Shown here in pieces: positions 24,352-34,633 of a stretch of DNA of 35,477 nucleotides. A model generated the notes under the pieces. That model was not told where the DNA came from and searched no databases. It saw only the letters and a program-made list of their open reading frames with translations. The DNA is from Actinomycetes bacterium (GTDB lineage Bacteria > Actinomycetota > Acidimicrobiia > Acidimicrobiales > Palsa-688), in the NCBI GenBank assembly GCA_021808425.1, contig JAKBBS010000010.1, positions 1 through 35,477 of the forward strand, written 5' to 3'. Within the stretch, counting starts at the first letter, position 1, and each line of letters starts with the position of its first letter. Made by a program: the position numbers and the translations under genes.

Positions 24352-25436
24352 CCAACAACATCATCACGCCGCCAGCCTGGCGGTACTGCCGCGTCCGAGG
24401 ACCACGCCCGGCCCACCTGCCGGAGTCGACACCACCGCTGCGGACCCTGCTGTACGGCGACGCCATGACGGTGCTCAGCCAACTACCGACCGCCTCCTTC
24501 GACTGCGTCGTGACCTCACCGCCGTATCACCTGCTGCGCCGCTACGGCGCCGGAGAGAAGGAGATCGGCACCGAGACCCACGTCGACGACTACGTACAGC
24601 GCCTGATCACCGTCTGCGACGAACTCGCCCGAGTGCTCACACCGACTGGCAGCCTCTTCCTGAACCTCGGCGACAGCTTCTCGCGCGGGCTGCGCTACGG
24701 CGCACCGGCAAAGAGCTTGCTCCTGGCGCCCGAGCGGCTCCTGCTTGCCCTGGCTGAACGTGGCTGGTCCGTGCGCAACAAGGTCGTCTGGGCCAAGCCG
24801 AACCCCATGCCGAACTCGATCGCCGACCGCTTCTCGACTACCTGGGAGCCCGTCTACTTCCTCGTCCGATCGGAGCGCTACTACTTCGATCTAGACATTG
24901 TGCGCGTTCCGCACAAGACGACCAGACGACCGGGTCCGGTCATGGCCAACACCAAGTACGGCGGGCGACGGCCTGTCTGGGCCGGACCACTCGCAGGAGC
25001 CAACGACGGCCTGGAGCGCACCCGTGCCGAAGGACGACCGGGACATCCGCTCGGCAAGAACCCCGGCGACGTCTGGACCATACCGACAGCCGGCTACCGG
25101 GGAGCACACTTCGCCGTCTTCCCGGAGAACCTCGTCCGACGTCCGATCCTCGCCGGCTGCCCCGAGCGCGTCTGCAGCCGATGCACTAAGCCCTGGGTCC
25201 GGGAGCGGCGACGGGATCGCCTCGGAACGATCGCGCCGAGTTGCGAGTGCCAGGCTGACTGGCGGAGCGGTCGTGTCCTTGACCCGTTCATGGGAGCCGG
25301 GACCGTAGGGGTGACCGCCGAGCATCTCGGCCGCGACTGGCTCGGGATCGAGCTCAACCCCGACTTCATCGCGATCGCCGCTCAGCGGATCGCCAAGGCA
25401 CGGCGGCCAATCAAAGACGAACCACAAGCAGCATAA
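24348..25436 (+). CDS. Solitary beta-class DNA methyltransferase
   Basis: A 362-residue site-specific DNA methyltransferase. Catalytic motif IV TSPPY (56-60) comes before the SAM-binding motif LDPFMGAGTVG (about 311-321), which is the beta-class order and points to N4-cytosine or N6-adenine methylation. A likely zinc knuckle precedes motif I: CPERVCSRC and CEC. GGGAGGG lies before the ATG, which overlaps the upstream gene by 4 nt. There is no cognate restriction gene beside it; it is transcribed with transfer genes, so it probably protects the element against host restriction. Confidence 0.9.
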   Translation: MTNNIITPPAWRYCRVRGPRPAHLPESTPPLRTLLYGDAMTVLSQLPTASFDCVVTSPPYHLLRRYGAGEKEIGTETHVDDYVQRLITVCDELARVLTPTGSLFLNLGDSFSRGLRYGAPAKSLLLAPERLLLALAERGWSVRNKVVWAKPNPMPNSIADRFSTTWEPVYFLVRSERYYFDLDIVRVPHKTTRRPGPVMANTKYGGRRPVWAGPLAGANDGLERTRAEGRPGHPLGKNPGDVWTIPTAGYRGAHFAVFPENLVRRPILAGCPERVCSRCTKPWVRERRRDRLGTIAPSCECQADWRSGRVLDPFMGAGTVGVTAEHLGRDWLGIELNPDFIAIAAQRIAKARRPIKDEPQAA

Positions 25437-25493
25437 GCCAGGGCCGAGGCTTGCTTCGTTTACAGGACAACAAGCGATCCGCAATTCACAACA

Positions 25494-25520
25494 TTACTAG
25501 TATGGACAGCCGTCTAGTAA
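25494..25520. promoter_or_regulatory. Inverted repeat operator before the XRE gene
   Basis: TTACTAG (25494-25500) and CTAGTAA (25514-25520) form a perfect inverted repeat with a 13-nt spacer, overlapping the predicted promoter of the XRE gene. It is the natural candidate for repressor binding. Confidence 0.6.
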
Positions 25521-25531
25521 AAGCAGATAAT
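25503..25531 (+). promoter_or_regulatory. Putative sigma70-type promoter of the regulator-recombinase operon
   Basis: TGGACA (25503-25508) and GATAAT (25526-25531) are spaced by 17 nt in an AT-rich interval of otherwise GC-rich DNA. The -35 box lies inside the inverted repeat. A GGAAAGGAG ribosome site follows before ATG 25557. Confidence 0.6.
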
Positions 25532-25556
25532 ATAAGGGAAAGGAGTACCAACCAAT

Positions 25557-25985
25557 ATGAAAAGGAGGAAAACACCAGAGATAAAGAACGCTGCTCTTGG
25601 GGAGTTCATCAAGGCGCGACGTGAGTCACTAAACATAACCAAAGCTGAAGCAATCCGACGCAGCGGTCTCGACTACAGCTATTGGGTAAAGCTAGAAGCA
25701 GGCATCTACCAAATGCCCAGCCCCAAAGCCCTTGACCTTGTTGCAGAGGTTATCGAAGCGAAGCCGGCTGACCTCTATGCGCTGGCAGGGTACCGGATCG
25801 AAGGCGAGCTACCGAACTTCCGACCTTACCTGCGCAGCAAGTACTACCTGCCACCTGAAGCCATTGATCAGCTGGAGTCGTACTTCAACTTCCTACGACA
25901 TCAGTACGGCATACCTGAAGATCAGCCGGTCTTTCCACCGAAGCCCCGGGACAACGGCGAGACCGAAGAAAGAAGGGCGTCATGA
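25557..25985 (+). CDS. XRE-family transcriptional regulator
   Basis: 142 residues with an N-terminal lambda-repressor-like helix-turn-helix: LGEFIKARRESLNITKAEAIRRSGLDYSYWVKLEAG, and a C-terminal part (YRSKYYLPPEAIDQLE-like) of about 70 residues for dimerisation or sensing. It heads a three-gene run with an ImmA protease and the recombinase, as in ICEBs1-type immunity switches where the protease cleaves the repressor. It probably binds the inverted repeat at its own promoter. Confidence 0.85.
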   Translation: MKRRKTPEIKNAALGEFIKARRESLNITKAEAIRRSGLDYSYWVKLEAGIYQMPSPKALDLVAEVIEAKPADLYALAGYRIEGELPNFRPYLRSKYYLPPEAIDQLESYFNFLRHQYGIPEDQPVFPPKPRDNGETEERRAS

Positions 25986-26641
25986 ACCCGGGCGTGCTGA
26001 CCGTGCTGCGGGACTTCGTGCCGATCCGGCCACTCACCCGGACCGATGCCTACCGGATCGCCGAGCTTCAAGCCGCCCGCTTCCTGAAGATCATGCAGGT
26101 CAACGAAGCGCCGATCAACGAGCGGATCATCTCGGAGCAACCGCGGTTGCAGGTGCAACGTTTCAGTCCACTACCGGTATCGGGCGCTACCCAGTGGACC
26201 AATGGCCGCTGGATGATCATCCTGAACGCCAACGAGTCGACGGCACGACAGCGCTTCTCACTGGCACACGAGTTCAAGCACATCATCGACCACCGTTTCA
26301 TCGACATCCTCTACGCCCGCGTTGCCGAGGATGACCGGGAAGACTTCGTCGAGAGCATCTGCGACTACTTCGCAGGCTGCCTCCTCGTGCCCCGACCCTG
26401 GCTGAAGAAGGCTTGGGGCGAAGGAATCCAACGGCCGGCAGACCTAGCTACTCACTTCGGTGTCTCCCAGCAGGCCATCCAGGTCCGGCTCTCCCAAACC
26501 GGTCTCACCGGACGCCAGCGTCGTTGCGGACAGACGGCGAGCGACTGGCGCTTGCCCCGTTTCCCCCGAACTGGTACCCCCGAGGGTTACCACCGTCGCG
26601 CCCTGACAGTCACGGGATCGTCGGAGAAAGGACTCGCATGA
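25982..26641 (+). CDS. ImmA/IrrE-family metallopeptidase
   Basis: 219 residues. The zinc motif HEFKH in SLAHEFKHIIDHRF and the downstream glutamate in the DYFAGCLLVPRPWL region are the ImmA/IrrE signature. These proteases cut their partner XRE repressor after DNA damage or another signal. The gene overlaps the XRE stop (ATGA) and the recombinase start (ATGA), so induction would release the element. The C-terminal 50 residues are Arg-rich and unrelated to the core. Confidence 0.88.
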   Translation: MNPGVLTVLRDFVPIRPLTRTDAYRIAELQAARFLKIMQVNEAPINERIISEQPRLQVQRFSPLPVSGATQWTNGRWMIILNANESTARQRFSLAHEFKHIIDHRFIDILYARVAEDDREDFVESICDYFAGCLLVPRPWLKKAWGEGIQRPADLATHFGVSQQAIQVRLSQTGLTGRQRRCGQTASDWRLPRFPRTGTPEGYHRRALTVTGSSEKGLA

Positions 26642-28353
26642 GCAGCACAGCTTCCTTGCCGAACGAGCTACCGGCGAGTGCGCACCGCTCCAACCAGCGA
26701 AGGAAGCTGCCACCTCGCCTAACAACGGTGAGCGGCAACTGCCGCGCCGTCATCTACCTACGGGTATCGACTGCCGGGCAAGTCCACACCGACCGTGATG
26801 CCGAGGGCCTATCGATCCCGGCCCAGCGCGAAGCGTGCTACCGGAAGGCCGAGGCCATCGGCGCCCAGGTCGTCGAGGAGTACATCGACGCCGGCGAGTC
26901 CGCCCGAAAGAGCGACCGACCAGCTCTCCAGCGGATGCTCAAGCGACTCTCCGAAGAGGGCGACGTCGACTACGTCATCGTCCACAAGGTTGACCGTCTC
27001 GCTCGCAACCGTGCCGATGACGTGACGATCAACCTGGCGATACGCGAGGCCGGTGCCGCGCTCGTGTCGGTCACTGAGAATATCGACGAGACCCCCTCCG
27101 GCACCCTGCTGCACGGCATCATGGCCTCGATCTCGGAGTTCTACAGCAAGAACCTCGCCGCCGAGGTCAGCAAGGGCATGGACCAGAAGGCCAAGAAGGG
27201 CGGTCGGCCCGGCAAGGCCCCGGTCGGGTATCTCAACACCCGGGAGATGGTCGACGGCAACGAGATCAGGACCATCGTCCTCCACCCGGAGCACGCCGAC
27301 CACGTGCGCTGGGCGTTCGAGGCCTACGCCACCGGCGACTACACCGTGCGGACCCTGACCACCGCACTGAAGGAGCGCGGACTACGCACCAGCCGAAGCC
27401 ATCGCGAACCGCCCAAGCCGATGAGCCCCTCGAAGGTCGCGTACATGCTCCGCAACGTCTTCTACGTCGGCGTCGTCGAGTGGAAAGGCGAGCAGTACCC
27501 CGGCCGTCACGAGCCGCTCGTCACCCCGGAGGTCTGGGGCAAGGTCCAAGAGATCCTCTCCTCCCGTGACCAGTCCGGTGAACGGCAGCGCCTTCACCAG
27601 CACTACCTCAAGGGCACCGTCTTCTGTGCCCGCTGCAAGCGCCGGCTCGGGTTCCTGGTCGCCACCGGCCGCAACGGCGGCAAGTACGACTACTTCTTCT
27701 GCTACGGCAGGCAGGCCAAGAACGGCTGCGACCTGCCGTTCCTCACCACGACCGCGGTCGAGGAGGCCGTCTCCGACGCCTACAGCGACATCGAGCTCGG
27801 CACCGCCCTCAGCGAGGAGGTCCGAGAGAAGCTCCTCGGTGCCCTGAAGCGCTCCACCGCTGGCCTGGAGCGGGAGCGCAAGCGACGAGCTGAGCGAGTC
27901 AACGACCTCAAGAACCAGCGACGACGCCTCGTGCAGGGGCATCTCGCCGGGGTCATCCCAATCGATCTGGTCAAGGAGGAGCGGGAGCGGATCGAGTCAG
28001 AGCTATACGACGCCGAGAAGCAGCTCCTGGAGACCGCCGTGGACTGGGACACCATCGAGACCAACCTCACCCTGGCCATGGGCCTGGTGTCGGACTGCCA
28101 GCAGGCCTACCGCCGAGGTGGACCACGGGTGCGGCGGCGCTACAACCAGGCCTTCTGGGAGGCAATCTACGTCGACGTCGACGGGGTCAGCTACGGCAGG
28201 CTGGCCGCACCGTTCCACCAGGTGCTACCACCAGAGATCACGGAACGGGTTGAAACAACAGAAAACCCCGACGCACATCGACGTGGTCGGGGTTTGAGTA
28301 AGAACGATTTGGTGGGCGCTAAGGGACTCGAACCCCCGACCTCAGCCGTGTGA
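26638..28353 (+). CDS. Large serine recombinase (element integrase)
   Basis: 571 residues from ATG 26638; a longer frame upstream is only the shadow of the ImmA gene. The catalytic domain has IYLRVSTAGQ with Ser44, EEYIDAGESARKSDRPALQRML and HKVDRLARNRADD. The recombinase domain (KAPVGYLNT, YMLRNVFYVGVVEW) is followed by a zinc ribbon (FCARCKRRLG, FFCYGRQAKNGC) and a coiled coil (ERERKRRAERVNDL). The last 15 residues (VGAKGLEPPTSAV) are translated from the antisense of tRNA-Val, so the native C-terminus in the excised circle must differ. It integrates and excises the element. Confidence 0.92.
   Translation: MSSTASLPNELPASAHRSNQRRKLPPRLTTVSGNCRAVIYLRVSTAGQVHTDRDAEGLSIPAQREACYRKAEAIGAQVVEEYIDAGESARKSDRPALQRMLKRLSEEGDVDYVIVHKVDRLARNRADDVTINLAIREAGAALVSVTENIDETPSGTLLHGIMASISEFYSKNLAAEVSKGMDQKAKKGGRPGKAPVGYLNTREMVDGNEIRTIVLHPEHADHVRWAFEAYATGDYTVRTLTTALKERGLRTSRSHREPPKPMSPSKVAYMLRNVFYVGVVEWKGEQYPGRHEPLVTPEVWGKVQEILSSRDQSGERQRLHQHYLKGTVFCARCKRRLGFLVATGRNGGKYDYFFCYGRQAKNGCDLPFLTTTAVEEAVSDAYSDIELGTALSEEVREKLLGALKRSTAGLERERKRRAERVNDLKNQRRRLVQGHLAGVIPIDLVKEERERIESELYDAEKQLLETAVDWDTIETNLTLAMGLVSDCQQAYRRGGPRVRRRYNQAFWEAIYVDVDGVSYGRLAAPFHQVLPPEITERVETTENPDAHRRGRGLSKNDLVGAKGLEPPTSAV
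28263..28295 (-). terminator. Rho-independent terminator of tRNA-Val
   Basis: AAACCCCGAC (28263-28272) pairs perfectly with GTCGGGGTTT (28286-28295). On the minus strand the hairpin is followed by TTTT-type sequence and starts 15 nt after the tRNA 3' end. The same hairpin lies within the recombinase coding region near its end. Confidence 0.7.
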
Positions 28354-28386
28354 AGGCTGCGCTCTAACCGACTGAGCTAAGCGCCC
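28310..28386 (-). tRNA. tRNA-Val(CAC), element integration site
   Basis: A complete cloverleaf on the minus strand: acceptor GGGCGCT/AGCGCCC, D arm GCTC/GAGC, anticodon stem CAGCC/GGCTG with loop TTCACAC (anticodon CAC, reads GUG), T loop TTCGAGT and encoded CCA (28310-28312). The T stem contains two G-U wobble pairs (GGGGG with CCCTT). The recombinase frame ends inside it, so the gene marks the right end of the element. Confidence 0.95.
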
Positions 28387-28492
28387 TAGGTGCTGCATAC
28401 CTGGGTACCTCGATGGTAGCGCCACCGCCGCAAGCTCAGCCACCGCCACAGGCCAAGACGACGGAACGTGTGTTCCCCACGGCTCTTGCGCT

Positions 28493-28498
28493 AAAATG
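28493..28498 (+). promoter_or_regulatory. Putative -10 box of gltBD
   Basis: TAAAAT in GCGCTAAAATGA lies about 72 nt before the gltB start. A ribosome site GGAAGGA (28557-28563) precedes the GTG. No clear -35 is seen. The rest of 28387-28569 shows no further features. Confidence 0.45.
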
Positions 28499-28569
28499 AA
28501 AGTGCTGCGAGGGCCAGTGTCGCCCCTTCGAGCGAGGACCAGGAACATCGATCCCCGGAAGGACGACCA

Positions 28570-31500
28570 GTGGATTCATCTGCGAAGCCCGGTGGGCTGT
28601 ATCGACCTGATTTCGAGCACGACGCTTGTGGCGTGTCGTTCGTTGTCGACATGTTCGGCCGTCGGAGCCACAAGATCGTGGAGTTGGGTCTTGACTCACT
28701 GTGCAATCTGGAGCATCGCGGGGCATCCGGCGCCGAGGCGGACACCGGCGACGGTGCAGGGATCCTCCTTCAGATCCCCGACGCCTTTTACCGCCACGTC
28801 GTCGACTTCGAGCTTCCGGAGGCGGGCGGGTATGCGACAGGCATAGCATTCCTCCCCCGGGAGCACGGGGCACTCGAGACGGCTCAAGCAGCGGTCGCAA
28901 CGTTGGCAGAGCCGCTCGGCTTGAAAGTCCTCGGATGGCGGAACCTGCCCGTGGAGGTCGGAGTGCTCGGCCCGAGCGCGAGGTCCGTCATGCCGGAGAT
29001 GCGGCAGGTGTTCGTCGCGGACGCCGGAGCGGACGCCGGCGGGAACTTCGACGGCACGCCGGGCGACCTGAAGCTCGAACGCAAGGCCTTCGTGTTGCGA
29101 AAGACGGTCGAGCGTCGGATCCCCGAAGTGTATTTCCCGTCCCTGTCGTGTCGAACGATCGTCTACAAGGGGATGCTTACAGCACCGCAGGTCCGGCCGT
29201 TTTTTCCCGACCTGTCCGACGACCGCGTCGAGACGGCCCTGGCGCTCGTGCACAGCCGCTTCTCGACCAACACTTTTCCGAGTTGGCCTCTGGCGCACCC
29301 CTACCGCTATGTGGCGCATAACGGCGAGATCAACACCCTCGCCGGCAACCGCAACTGGATGCGCGCCCGTGAAGCCCTCCTCCAAAGCGACCTGATCCCC
29401 GGCGATCTCGACGAGATCTTCCCGATAATCACGCCGGGTGCGAGCGACTCTGCGAGCTTCGACGAGGTCCTGGAGCTTCTCCACATGGGTGGCCGCTCGC
29501 TGCCGCATTCGGTCCTGATGATGATCCCCGAAGCCTGGGAGAACCATCGAAGCATGGACCCCGCTCGGCGGGCTTTCTACCGCTTCCACGCTTCCCTGAT
29601 GGAACCGTGGGACGGTCCCGCGTCGATAGCCTTCACCGACGGCACGGTCATCGGCGCTGTACTGGACCGAAACGGCCTCCGCCCTTCGCGTTACTGGGTT
29701 ACCGACGACGGCCTCGTGGTCATGGCCTCAGAAGTCGGTGTCCTCGACGTCGACGCTTCGAAAGTCGTGCGGCGGGGACGCCTGCAGCCCGGCCGGATGT
29801 TCCTGGTGGACACGTCGCAGGGTCGAATAGTCGCGGACGAGGAGATCAAGGCGGACCTCGCGGCGCAGCATCCATACGGCGACTGGCTGGAGGACAACCA
29901 GATCTTCTTCGAGGACCTGCCGCGACGCTTCTCTCTTACCCCGCAGCACTCGTCTGTCGTCGCTCATCAACGGCTCTTCGGCTACACGCTCGAGGACCTG
30001 GACACGATTATCGCCCCGATGTGCTCTACCGGTTACGAACCGGTCGGATCGATGGGCACAGACACACCTATAGCCGCGCTGTCGGGGCGGCCGCGGCTTC
30101 TCTACGACTACTTCACGCAGCTGTTTGCTCAGGTCACCAACCCGCCGCTGGACGCGATCCGCGAGGAACTCGTCACCTCGGTAGCGTCGTCGATAGGCCC
30201 AGAGCGCAATCTGTTGGCACCCGAACCGGCAAGCTGCCGCCAGATTGTGATACCGGAGCCGATCCTTACCAACGAGGATCTGGCGAAGCTCCTTTACATC
30301 GACGAGGACGAGGCCGTCGAAGGGTGGTCTACGTTCGCCATAGACGGGCTCTTCGACGCAAACGCCGAGGATCCCGGTGTGGCTCTCGAGGCGAGCCTGA
30401 GCGATATCTGCGAGAAGGTCAGCGAAGCCATTCGCAACGGTGCCACCATAATCGTCCTCTCGGACCGCCATCCGAGCGCCGACCTGGCTCCGATCCCCGC
30501 CCTGCTACTCGTCAGCGCAGTGCATCACCATCTGATCGAGGAGAAGACCCGCACCCGGGTGGGTCTGGTGGTCGAGACAGGAGAGGCGCGCGAGGTTCAT
30601 CACATGGCCCTGCTGCTCGGCTACGGGGCGGCCGCTATCAACCCCTACCTCGCTTTGGACACCGTCAGCGAGCTCGTGGCCGCTGGTGACGTCACAGGCG
30701 TGTCCGCCCGCCAGGCGCTACGCAACTACGTCAAGGCCGCAAGCAAGGGCATTTTAAAGGTCATGTCCAAAATGGGGATATCGACAGTCGCTTCCTACAC
30801 GGGCGCTCAGGTCTTCGAGGCGATCGGCCTGTCGAGCGAACTCGTGGACCGCTACTTCAACGGGACTGTCAGCCGCATCGAAGGCATCGGGCTTCGCGAA
30901 ATCGCCGCCGAAGTGCTCGCCCGCCACCGTGTCGCATGGCCTGACAGGCCAAGCGAACTGGCCCACAGGGATCTCGACGTTGGCGGCGAGTACCAGTGGC
31001 GTCGCGAGGGGGAATACCACCTGTTCAACCCGACGACGGTTCACCTGCTTCAGCACGCGACGAGATCCGCTCGCTACGACGTCTTCAAAAGCTACACACG
31101 AGCAGTGGACGGCCAGTCGACGCGTCTAGCGACACTTCGCGGCCTTCTGCGCTTGCGCACCGCAGCCGACAGCGGTCGCGAGCCGGTCGCAATCGACGAG
31201 GTCGAACCTGTCAGTGAAATTGTCAAGCGCTTTAGTACCGGAGCCATGTCATACGGGTCAATCTCAGCTGAAGCGCACGAGACCCTGGCGATTGCGATGA
31301 ACCGCATCGGGGCCCGCTCCAATACCGGGGAGGGAGGCGAGGACGCCGAGCGTTTCACTCCGGACCCGAACGGCGACCTGCGCCGCAGCGCGATCAAACA
31401 GGTCGCCTCCGGGCGCTTCGGCGTCACGAGCGAATATCTAGTCAACGCGGATGACATCCAGATCAAGATGGCGCAGGGCGCTAAGCCCGGCGAGGGCGGC

Positions 31501-33153
31501 CAGCTGCCCGGCCACAAGGTCTACCCGTGGATCGCGCGCACCCGCCACTCGACGCCCGGTGTCGGGCTGATCTCGCCACCGCCTCACCACGACATCTACT
31601 CAATCGAGGACTTGGCGCAGCTGATCTTCGACTTGAAGAACGCGAACGACCAGGCGCGCATCCACGTGAAGCTCGTCGCCGAGGTCGGTGTCGGCACTGT
31701 CGCAGCGGGCGTCGCCAAGGCACACGCCGACGTCGTGCTTATCTCCGGCCACGACGGGGGCACCGGCGCGTCTCCTTTGACTTCGCTCAAGCACGCCGGT
31801 GCACCCTGGGAACTCGGCCTCGCCGAGACCCAGCAGACACTCCTTGCGAACCGTTTGCGGGATCGCATCGTCGTCCAAGTGGACGGCCAACTGAAGACAG
31901 GCCGTGACGTCGTAATCGCCGCCCTTTTGGGGGCGGAAGAGTTCGGCTTCGCTAGTGCCCCGCTGGTCGTGAGCGGATGCATCATGATGCGCGTCTGCCA
32001 TCTAGACACGTGCCCTGTCGGAATAGCAACGCAGAACCCTGAGCTGCGCAAGCGCTTTACCGGCCGCCCCGAGTTCGTAGTCAACTTCTTCGAGTACATC
32101 GCCGAGGAAGTGAGGGAACTTCTCGCGGAGCTCGGCTACCGGTCCCTCGACGAGGTAATCGGCCGCTCGGAACTGCTCGACGCCGAAAGCGCGTTGGAGC
32201 ACTGGAAGGCGAAAGGCCTCGATCTCTCCCCCATCCTCGCCGTTCCCGATATAGCTCCCGACGCTCCGAGGCACTGCGTGACAGGCCAGGACCACGGACT
32301 AGACAAGGTGTTGGACCGCCAGCTGATCGAGGCGTGCAGGGGTGCGCTCGAACTGGGCGAGCCGGTCACTTTGCAGATGCCGATCCGCAACGTCAATAGA
32401 ACCGTCGGCGCGCTGCTCGGAGCCGAGATCACCCGCCGCCACGGAGCAGCCGGTCTTGCTGACGGTACCATTGACATAACATTCAGCGGCTCGGCCGGGC
32501 AGAGCTTCGGAGCGTTCAGCCCGCCTGGCGTGACCCTACGGCTTGTCGGCGACGCAAACGACTACCTCGGCAAAGGACTCTCCGGGGGACGCCTGATCGT
32601 CGCACCCTCTCCCGACTCCCCCGCCGGCTTCAAGGCGGAAGAGCAGGTGATAGCCGGCAACGTCATCCTCTACGGGGCAACGTCCGGCGAGGCGTACATC
32701 CGCGGCGTCGTCGGCGAGCGCTTCTGCGTGCGCAACTCGGGCGCGCTCGCGGTCGTCGAGGGTGTCGGTGACCACGGCTGCGAGTACATGACCGGCGGCC
32801 GGGTCGTGGTGCTCGGGCCGACCGGGCGCAACTTCGGCGCCGGGATGTCGGGCGGTGTCGCCTACGTCTGGGATCCGGTCGGCCATTTCGGATCGGACCT
32901 CAACGGCGAGCTCGTCGACCTCGAGGACTGCGAGCCGTCTGACCTCGAATGGCTTCGCGGGGTCCTGGCGACCCACCATGCCCACACCGGGTCGGCTGTC
33001 GCAGCCTCCCTTCTCGCCCGCTGGCCGAGAGCCGGCGACGAGTTCGCGAGGGTGATGCCCCGCGACTATCGGCGTGTCGTCGAAGCCGAGATCAAAGCGG
33101 GCGAGGCGGAACGCAACGCCGGCGCTCCTGTGGCGGTGATGTCGCGTGGGTAA
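28570..33153 (+). CDS. gltB: Glutamate synthase (NADPH), large subunit
   Basis: 1527 residues, the usual length. It makes glutamate from glutamine and 2-oxoglutarate with GltD. A 19-residue propeptide ends before Cys20 in DACGVSFV, the N-terminal nucleophile of the glutaminase domain. The synthase domain carries the 3Fe-4S cysteines at about 1137, 1143 and 1148 ([12 protein letters not shown]) and the FMN-binding barrel ([18 protein letters not shown]). The C-terminal glycine-rich domain has GYNxG-like repeats ([13 protein letters not shown]). GGAAGGA precedes the GTG start. gltD follows with an 8-nt overlap. Confidence 0.97.
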   Translation: MDSSAKPGGLYRPDFEHDACGVSFVVDMFGRRSHKIVELGLDSLCNLEHRGASGAEADTGDGAGILLQIPDAFYRHVVDFELPEAGGYATGIAFLPREHGALETAQAAVATLAEPLGLKVLGWRNLPVEVGVLGPSARSVMPEMRQVFVADAGADAGGNFDGTPGDLKLERKAFVLRKTVERRIPEVYFPSLSCRTIVYKGMLTAPQVRPFFPDLSDDRVETALALVHSRFSTNTFPSWPLAHPYRYVAHNGEINTLAGNRNWMRAREALLQSDLIPGDLDEIFPIITPGASDSASFDEVLELLHMGGRSLPHSVLMMIPEAWENHRSMDPARRAFYRFHASLMEPWDGPASIAFTDGTVIGAVLDRNGLRPSRYWVTDDGLVVMASEVGVLDVDASKVVRRGRLQPGRMFLVDTSQGRIVADEEIKADLAAQHPYGDWLEDNQIFFEDLPRRFSLTPQHSSVVAHQRLFGYTLEDLDTIIAPMCSTGYEPVGSMGTDTPIAALSGRPRLLYDYFTQLFAQVTNPPLDAIREELVTSVASSIGPERNLLAPEPASCRQIVIPEPILTNEDLAKLLYIDEDEAVEGWSTFAIDGLFDANAEDPGVALEASLSDICEKVSEAIRNGATIIVLSDRHPSADLAPIPALLLVSAVHHHLIEEKTRTRVGLVVETGEAREVHHMALLLGYGAAAINPYLALDTVSELVAAGDVTGVSARQALRNYVKAASKGILKVMSKMGISTVASYTGAQVFEAIGLSSELVDRYFNGTVSRIEGIGLREIAAEVLARHRVAWPDRPSELAHRDLDVGGEYQWRREGEYHLFNPTTVHLLQHATRSARYDVFKSYTRAVDGQSTRLATLRGLLRLRTAADSGREPVAIDEVEPVSEIVKRFSTGAMSYGSISAEAHETLAIAMNRIGARSNTGEGGEDAERFTPDPNGDLRRSAIKQVASGRFGVTSEYLVNADDIQIKMAQGAKPGEGGQLPGHKVYPWIARTRHSTPGVGLISPPPHHDIYSIEDLAQLIFDLKNANDQARIHVKLVAEVGVGTVAAGVAKAHADVVLISGHDGGTGASPLTSLKHAGAPWELGLAETQQTLLANRLRDRIVVQVDGQLKTGRDVVIAALLGAEEFGFASAPLVVSGCIMMRVCHLDTCPVGIATQNPELRKRFTGRPEFVVNFFEYIAEEVRELLAELGYRSLDEVIGRSELLDAESALEHWKAKGLDLSPILAVPDIAPDAPRHCVTGQDHGLDKVLDRQLIEACRGALELGEPVTLQMPIRNVNRTVGALLGAEITRRHGAAGLADGTIDITFSGSAGQSFGAFSPPGVTLRLVGDANDYLGKGLSGGRLIVAPSPDSPAGFKAEEQVIAGNVILYGATSGEAYIRGVVGERFCVRNSGALAVVEGVGDHGCEYMTGGRVVVLGPTGRNFGAGMSGGVAYVWDPVGHFGSDLNGELVDLEDCEPSDLEWLRGVLATHHAHTGSAVAASLLARWPRAGDEFARVMPRDYRRVVEAEIKAGEAERNAGAPVAVMSRG

Positions 33154-34624
33154 ACCGACCGGCTTCATGGAGTTCTCGAGAGAGCTCCCGTCGCGCCGCC
33201 CCGTGCGCGAGCGGCTGATGGACTGGCGCGAGGTTTACGAGCCTTTCGGCGAGCTCCGCTTGGAGGAGCAGGCGTCGCGCTGCATGGACTGCGGGATTCC
33301 GTTCTGCAATGACGGTTGCCCGCTCGCAAACCTGATACCCGACTGGAACGATCTCGTCTTTAAGAGCCACTGGCGCGAAGCGACCGAGAGGCTTCACGCA
33401 ACCAACAATTTCCCCGAGTTCACGGGACGGCTCTGCCCCGCCCCTTGCGAGGCGGCCTGCGTGCTCGGCATCAACGCCCAGCCTGTGACCATCAAGCAGG
33501 TCGAAGTGTCGATCATCGATCGCGCCTTTGAAGAAGGCTGGGTTGCTCCGGTCCAGGCGTCGGTGCGTACAGGGCGGTCCGTGGCGGTAGTCGGGTCGGG
33601 GCCCGCCGGCTTGGCTGCCGCCCAACAGCTGAGCCGAGCCGGCCATGACGTCACAGTCTTCGAGCGCGCCGACAAGCCTGGCGGCCTTCTTCGCTACGGT
33701 ATCCCTGAATTCAAGCTGGAAAAAAGGTTCCTAGACCGCAGGCTCGCCCAGATGCAAGCGGAAGGGACCCGGTTCGTCTGCGGAGTGGAAGTCGCCGCCG
33801 GCGAGGCGCCGGGTCGTGTGACAGCAGCGTCTGTCATGGACGACTTCGACGCAGTTGTCATCGCTTCGGGCGCTACCGTCGCGCGGGACTTGACGATCCC
33901 GGGGCGTTCGCTACGTGGCATTCACCAGGCGATGGAGTACCTGCCGCACGCCAACAAGGCGGTCGTTAACGCCGATCCAGCTCGGGCGACCCCGATATCA
34001 GCGCACGGCAAGCGAGTGGTGATCATAGGAGGCGGTGACACCGGGGCTGACTGCCTGGGCACCGCTCACCGACAGGGGGCGCGCTCGGTCCACCAACTGG
34101 AGATCATGCCGAGGCCTCCCGACGAGCGTGATCCCTCCACACCGTGGCCGACCTGGCCGTTGATGTTCCGGACGTCCTCGGCGCACGAGGAAGGCGGCGA
34201 ACGTATATTCGCAGTTTCGACCACTGAGTTCGTCGGCGACAACGACGGTGCGCTTCGCGCCCTGCGCGGCTGCGAGGTCGCCGTCAGGTCTGAGGGCGGC
34301 CGGATGACATTCGAGGCGGTTGATGCCACCGAGTTCGAGCTGCCCTGCGAGCTCGTCCTTCTCGCACTCGGGTTCTCCGGAGTCGAGCCTGCGCTCGCGG
34401 AGGCATTCGACCTCGTCCCGACGCCACGCGGCAACCTCCAGCGGACCGGCGACTACGCCACCGGCCGGGACGGGGTGTTCGTCTGCGGGGACGCCGGAAG
34501 AGGGCAGAGCCTCATAGTGTGGGCTATCGCCGAAGGGCGATCGGCCGCGATGCACGTCGACCGGTACCTGAGCGGGAAGACGCAGCTTCCCTGCTCCCTC
34601 CCGTTGGCTTACCAGCCCGGATAG
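33146..34624 (+). CDS. gltD: Glutamate synthase (NADPH), small subunit
   Basis: 492 residues, the flavoprotein that feeds NADPH electrons to GltB. N-terminal 4Fe-4S cysteines lie at 46, 49, 54 and 58 ([13 protein letters not shown]) and 97, 101, 105 (CPAPCEAAC). The FAD-binding motif [10 protein letters not shown] is at about 145-154, and a second Rossmann fold, [13 protein letters not shown], is near 290-302 for NADPH. The C-terminal [18 protein letters not shown] closes the FAD site. The GTG start overlaps gltB by 8 nt, ensuring balanced expression. Confidence 0.97.
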   Translation: MGKPTGFMEFSRELPSRRPVRERLMDWREVYEPFGELRLEEQASRCMDCGIPFCNDGCPLANLIPDWNDLVFKSHWREATERLHATNNFPEFTGRLCPAPCEAACVLGINAQPVTIKQVEVSIIDRAFEEGWVAPVQASVRTGRSVAVVGSGPAGLAAAQQLSRAGHDVTVFERADKPGGLLRYGIPEFKLEKRFLDRRLAQMQAEGTRFVCGVEVAAGEAPGRVTAASVMDDFDAVVIASGATVARDLTIPGRSLRGIHQAMEYLPHANKAVVNADPARATPISAHGKRVVIIGGGDTGADCLGTAHRQGARSVHQLEIMPRPPDERDPSTPWPTWPLMFRTSSAHEEGGERIFAVSTTEFVGDNDGALRALRGCEVAVRSEGGRMTFEAVDATEFELPCELVLLALGFSGVEPALAEAFDLVPTPRGNLQRTGDYATGRDGVFVCGDAGRGQSLIVWAIAEGRSAAMHVDRYLSGKTQLPCSLPLAYQPG

Positions 34625-34627
34625 CCT
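34622..34627 (+). promoter_or_regulatory. Putative -10 box of leaderless acidic-protein gene
   Basis: TAGCCT overlaps the gltD stop and is followed by GGAGGG and GTG 34634 with no spacer. As at 5525, the purine run is too close to be a ribosome site. Confidence 0.4.
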
Positions 34628-34633
34628 GGAGGG

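Noticed and set aside
26413..26637. Upstream extension of the recombinase to a much earlier start
   Set aside because: This part is a shadow frame of the ImmA gene; ATG 26638 overlaps the ImmA stop and begins just before the conserved domain.
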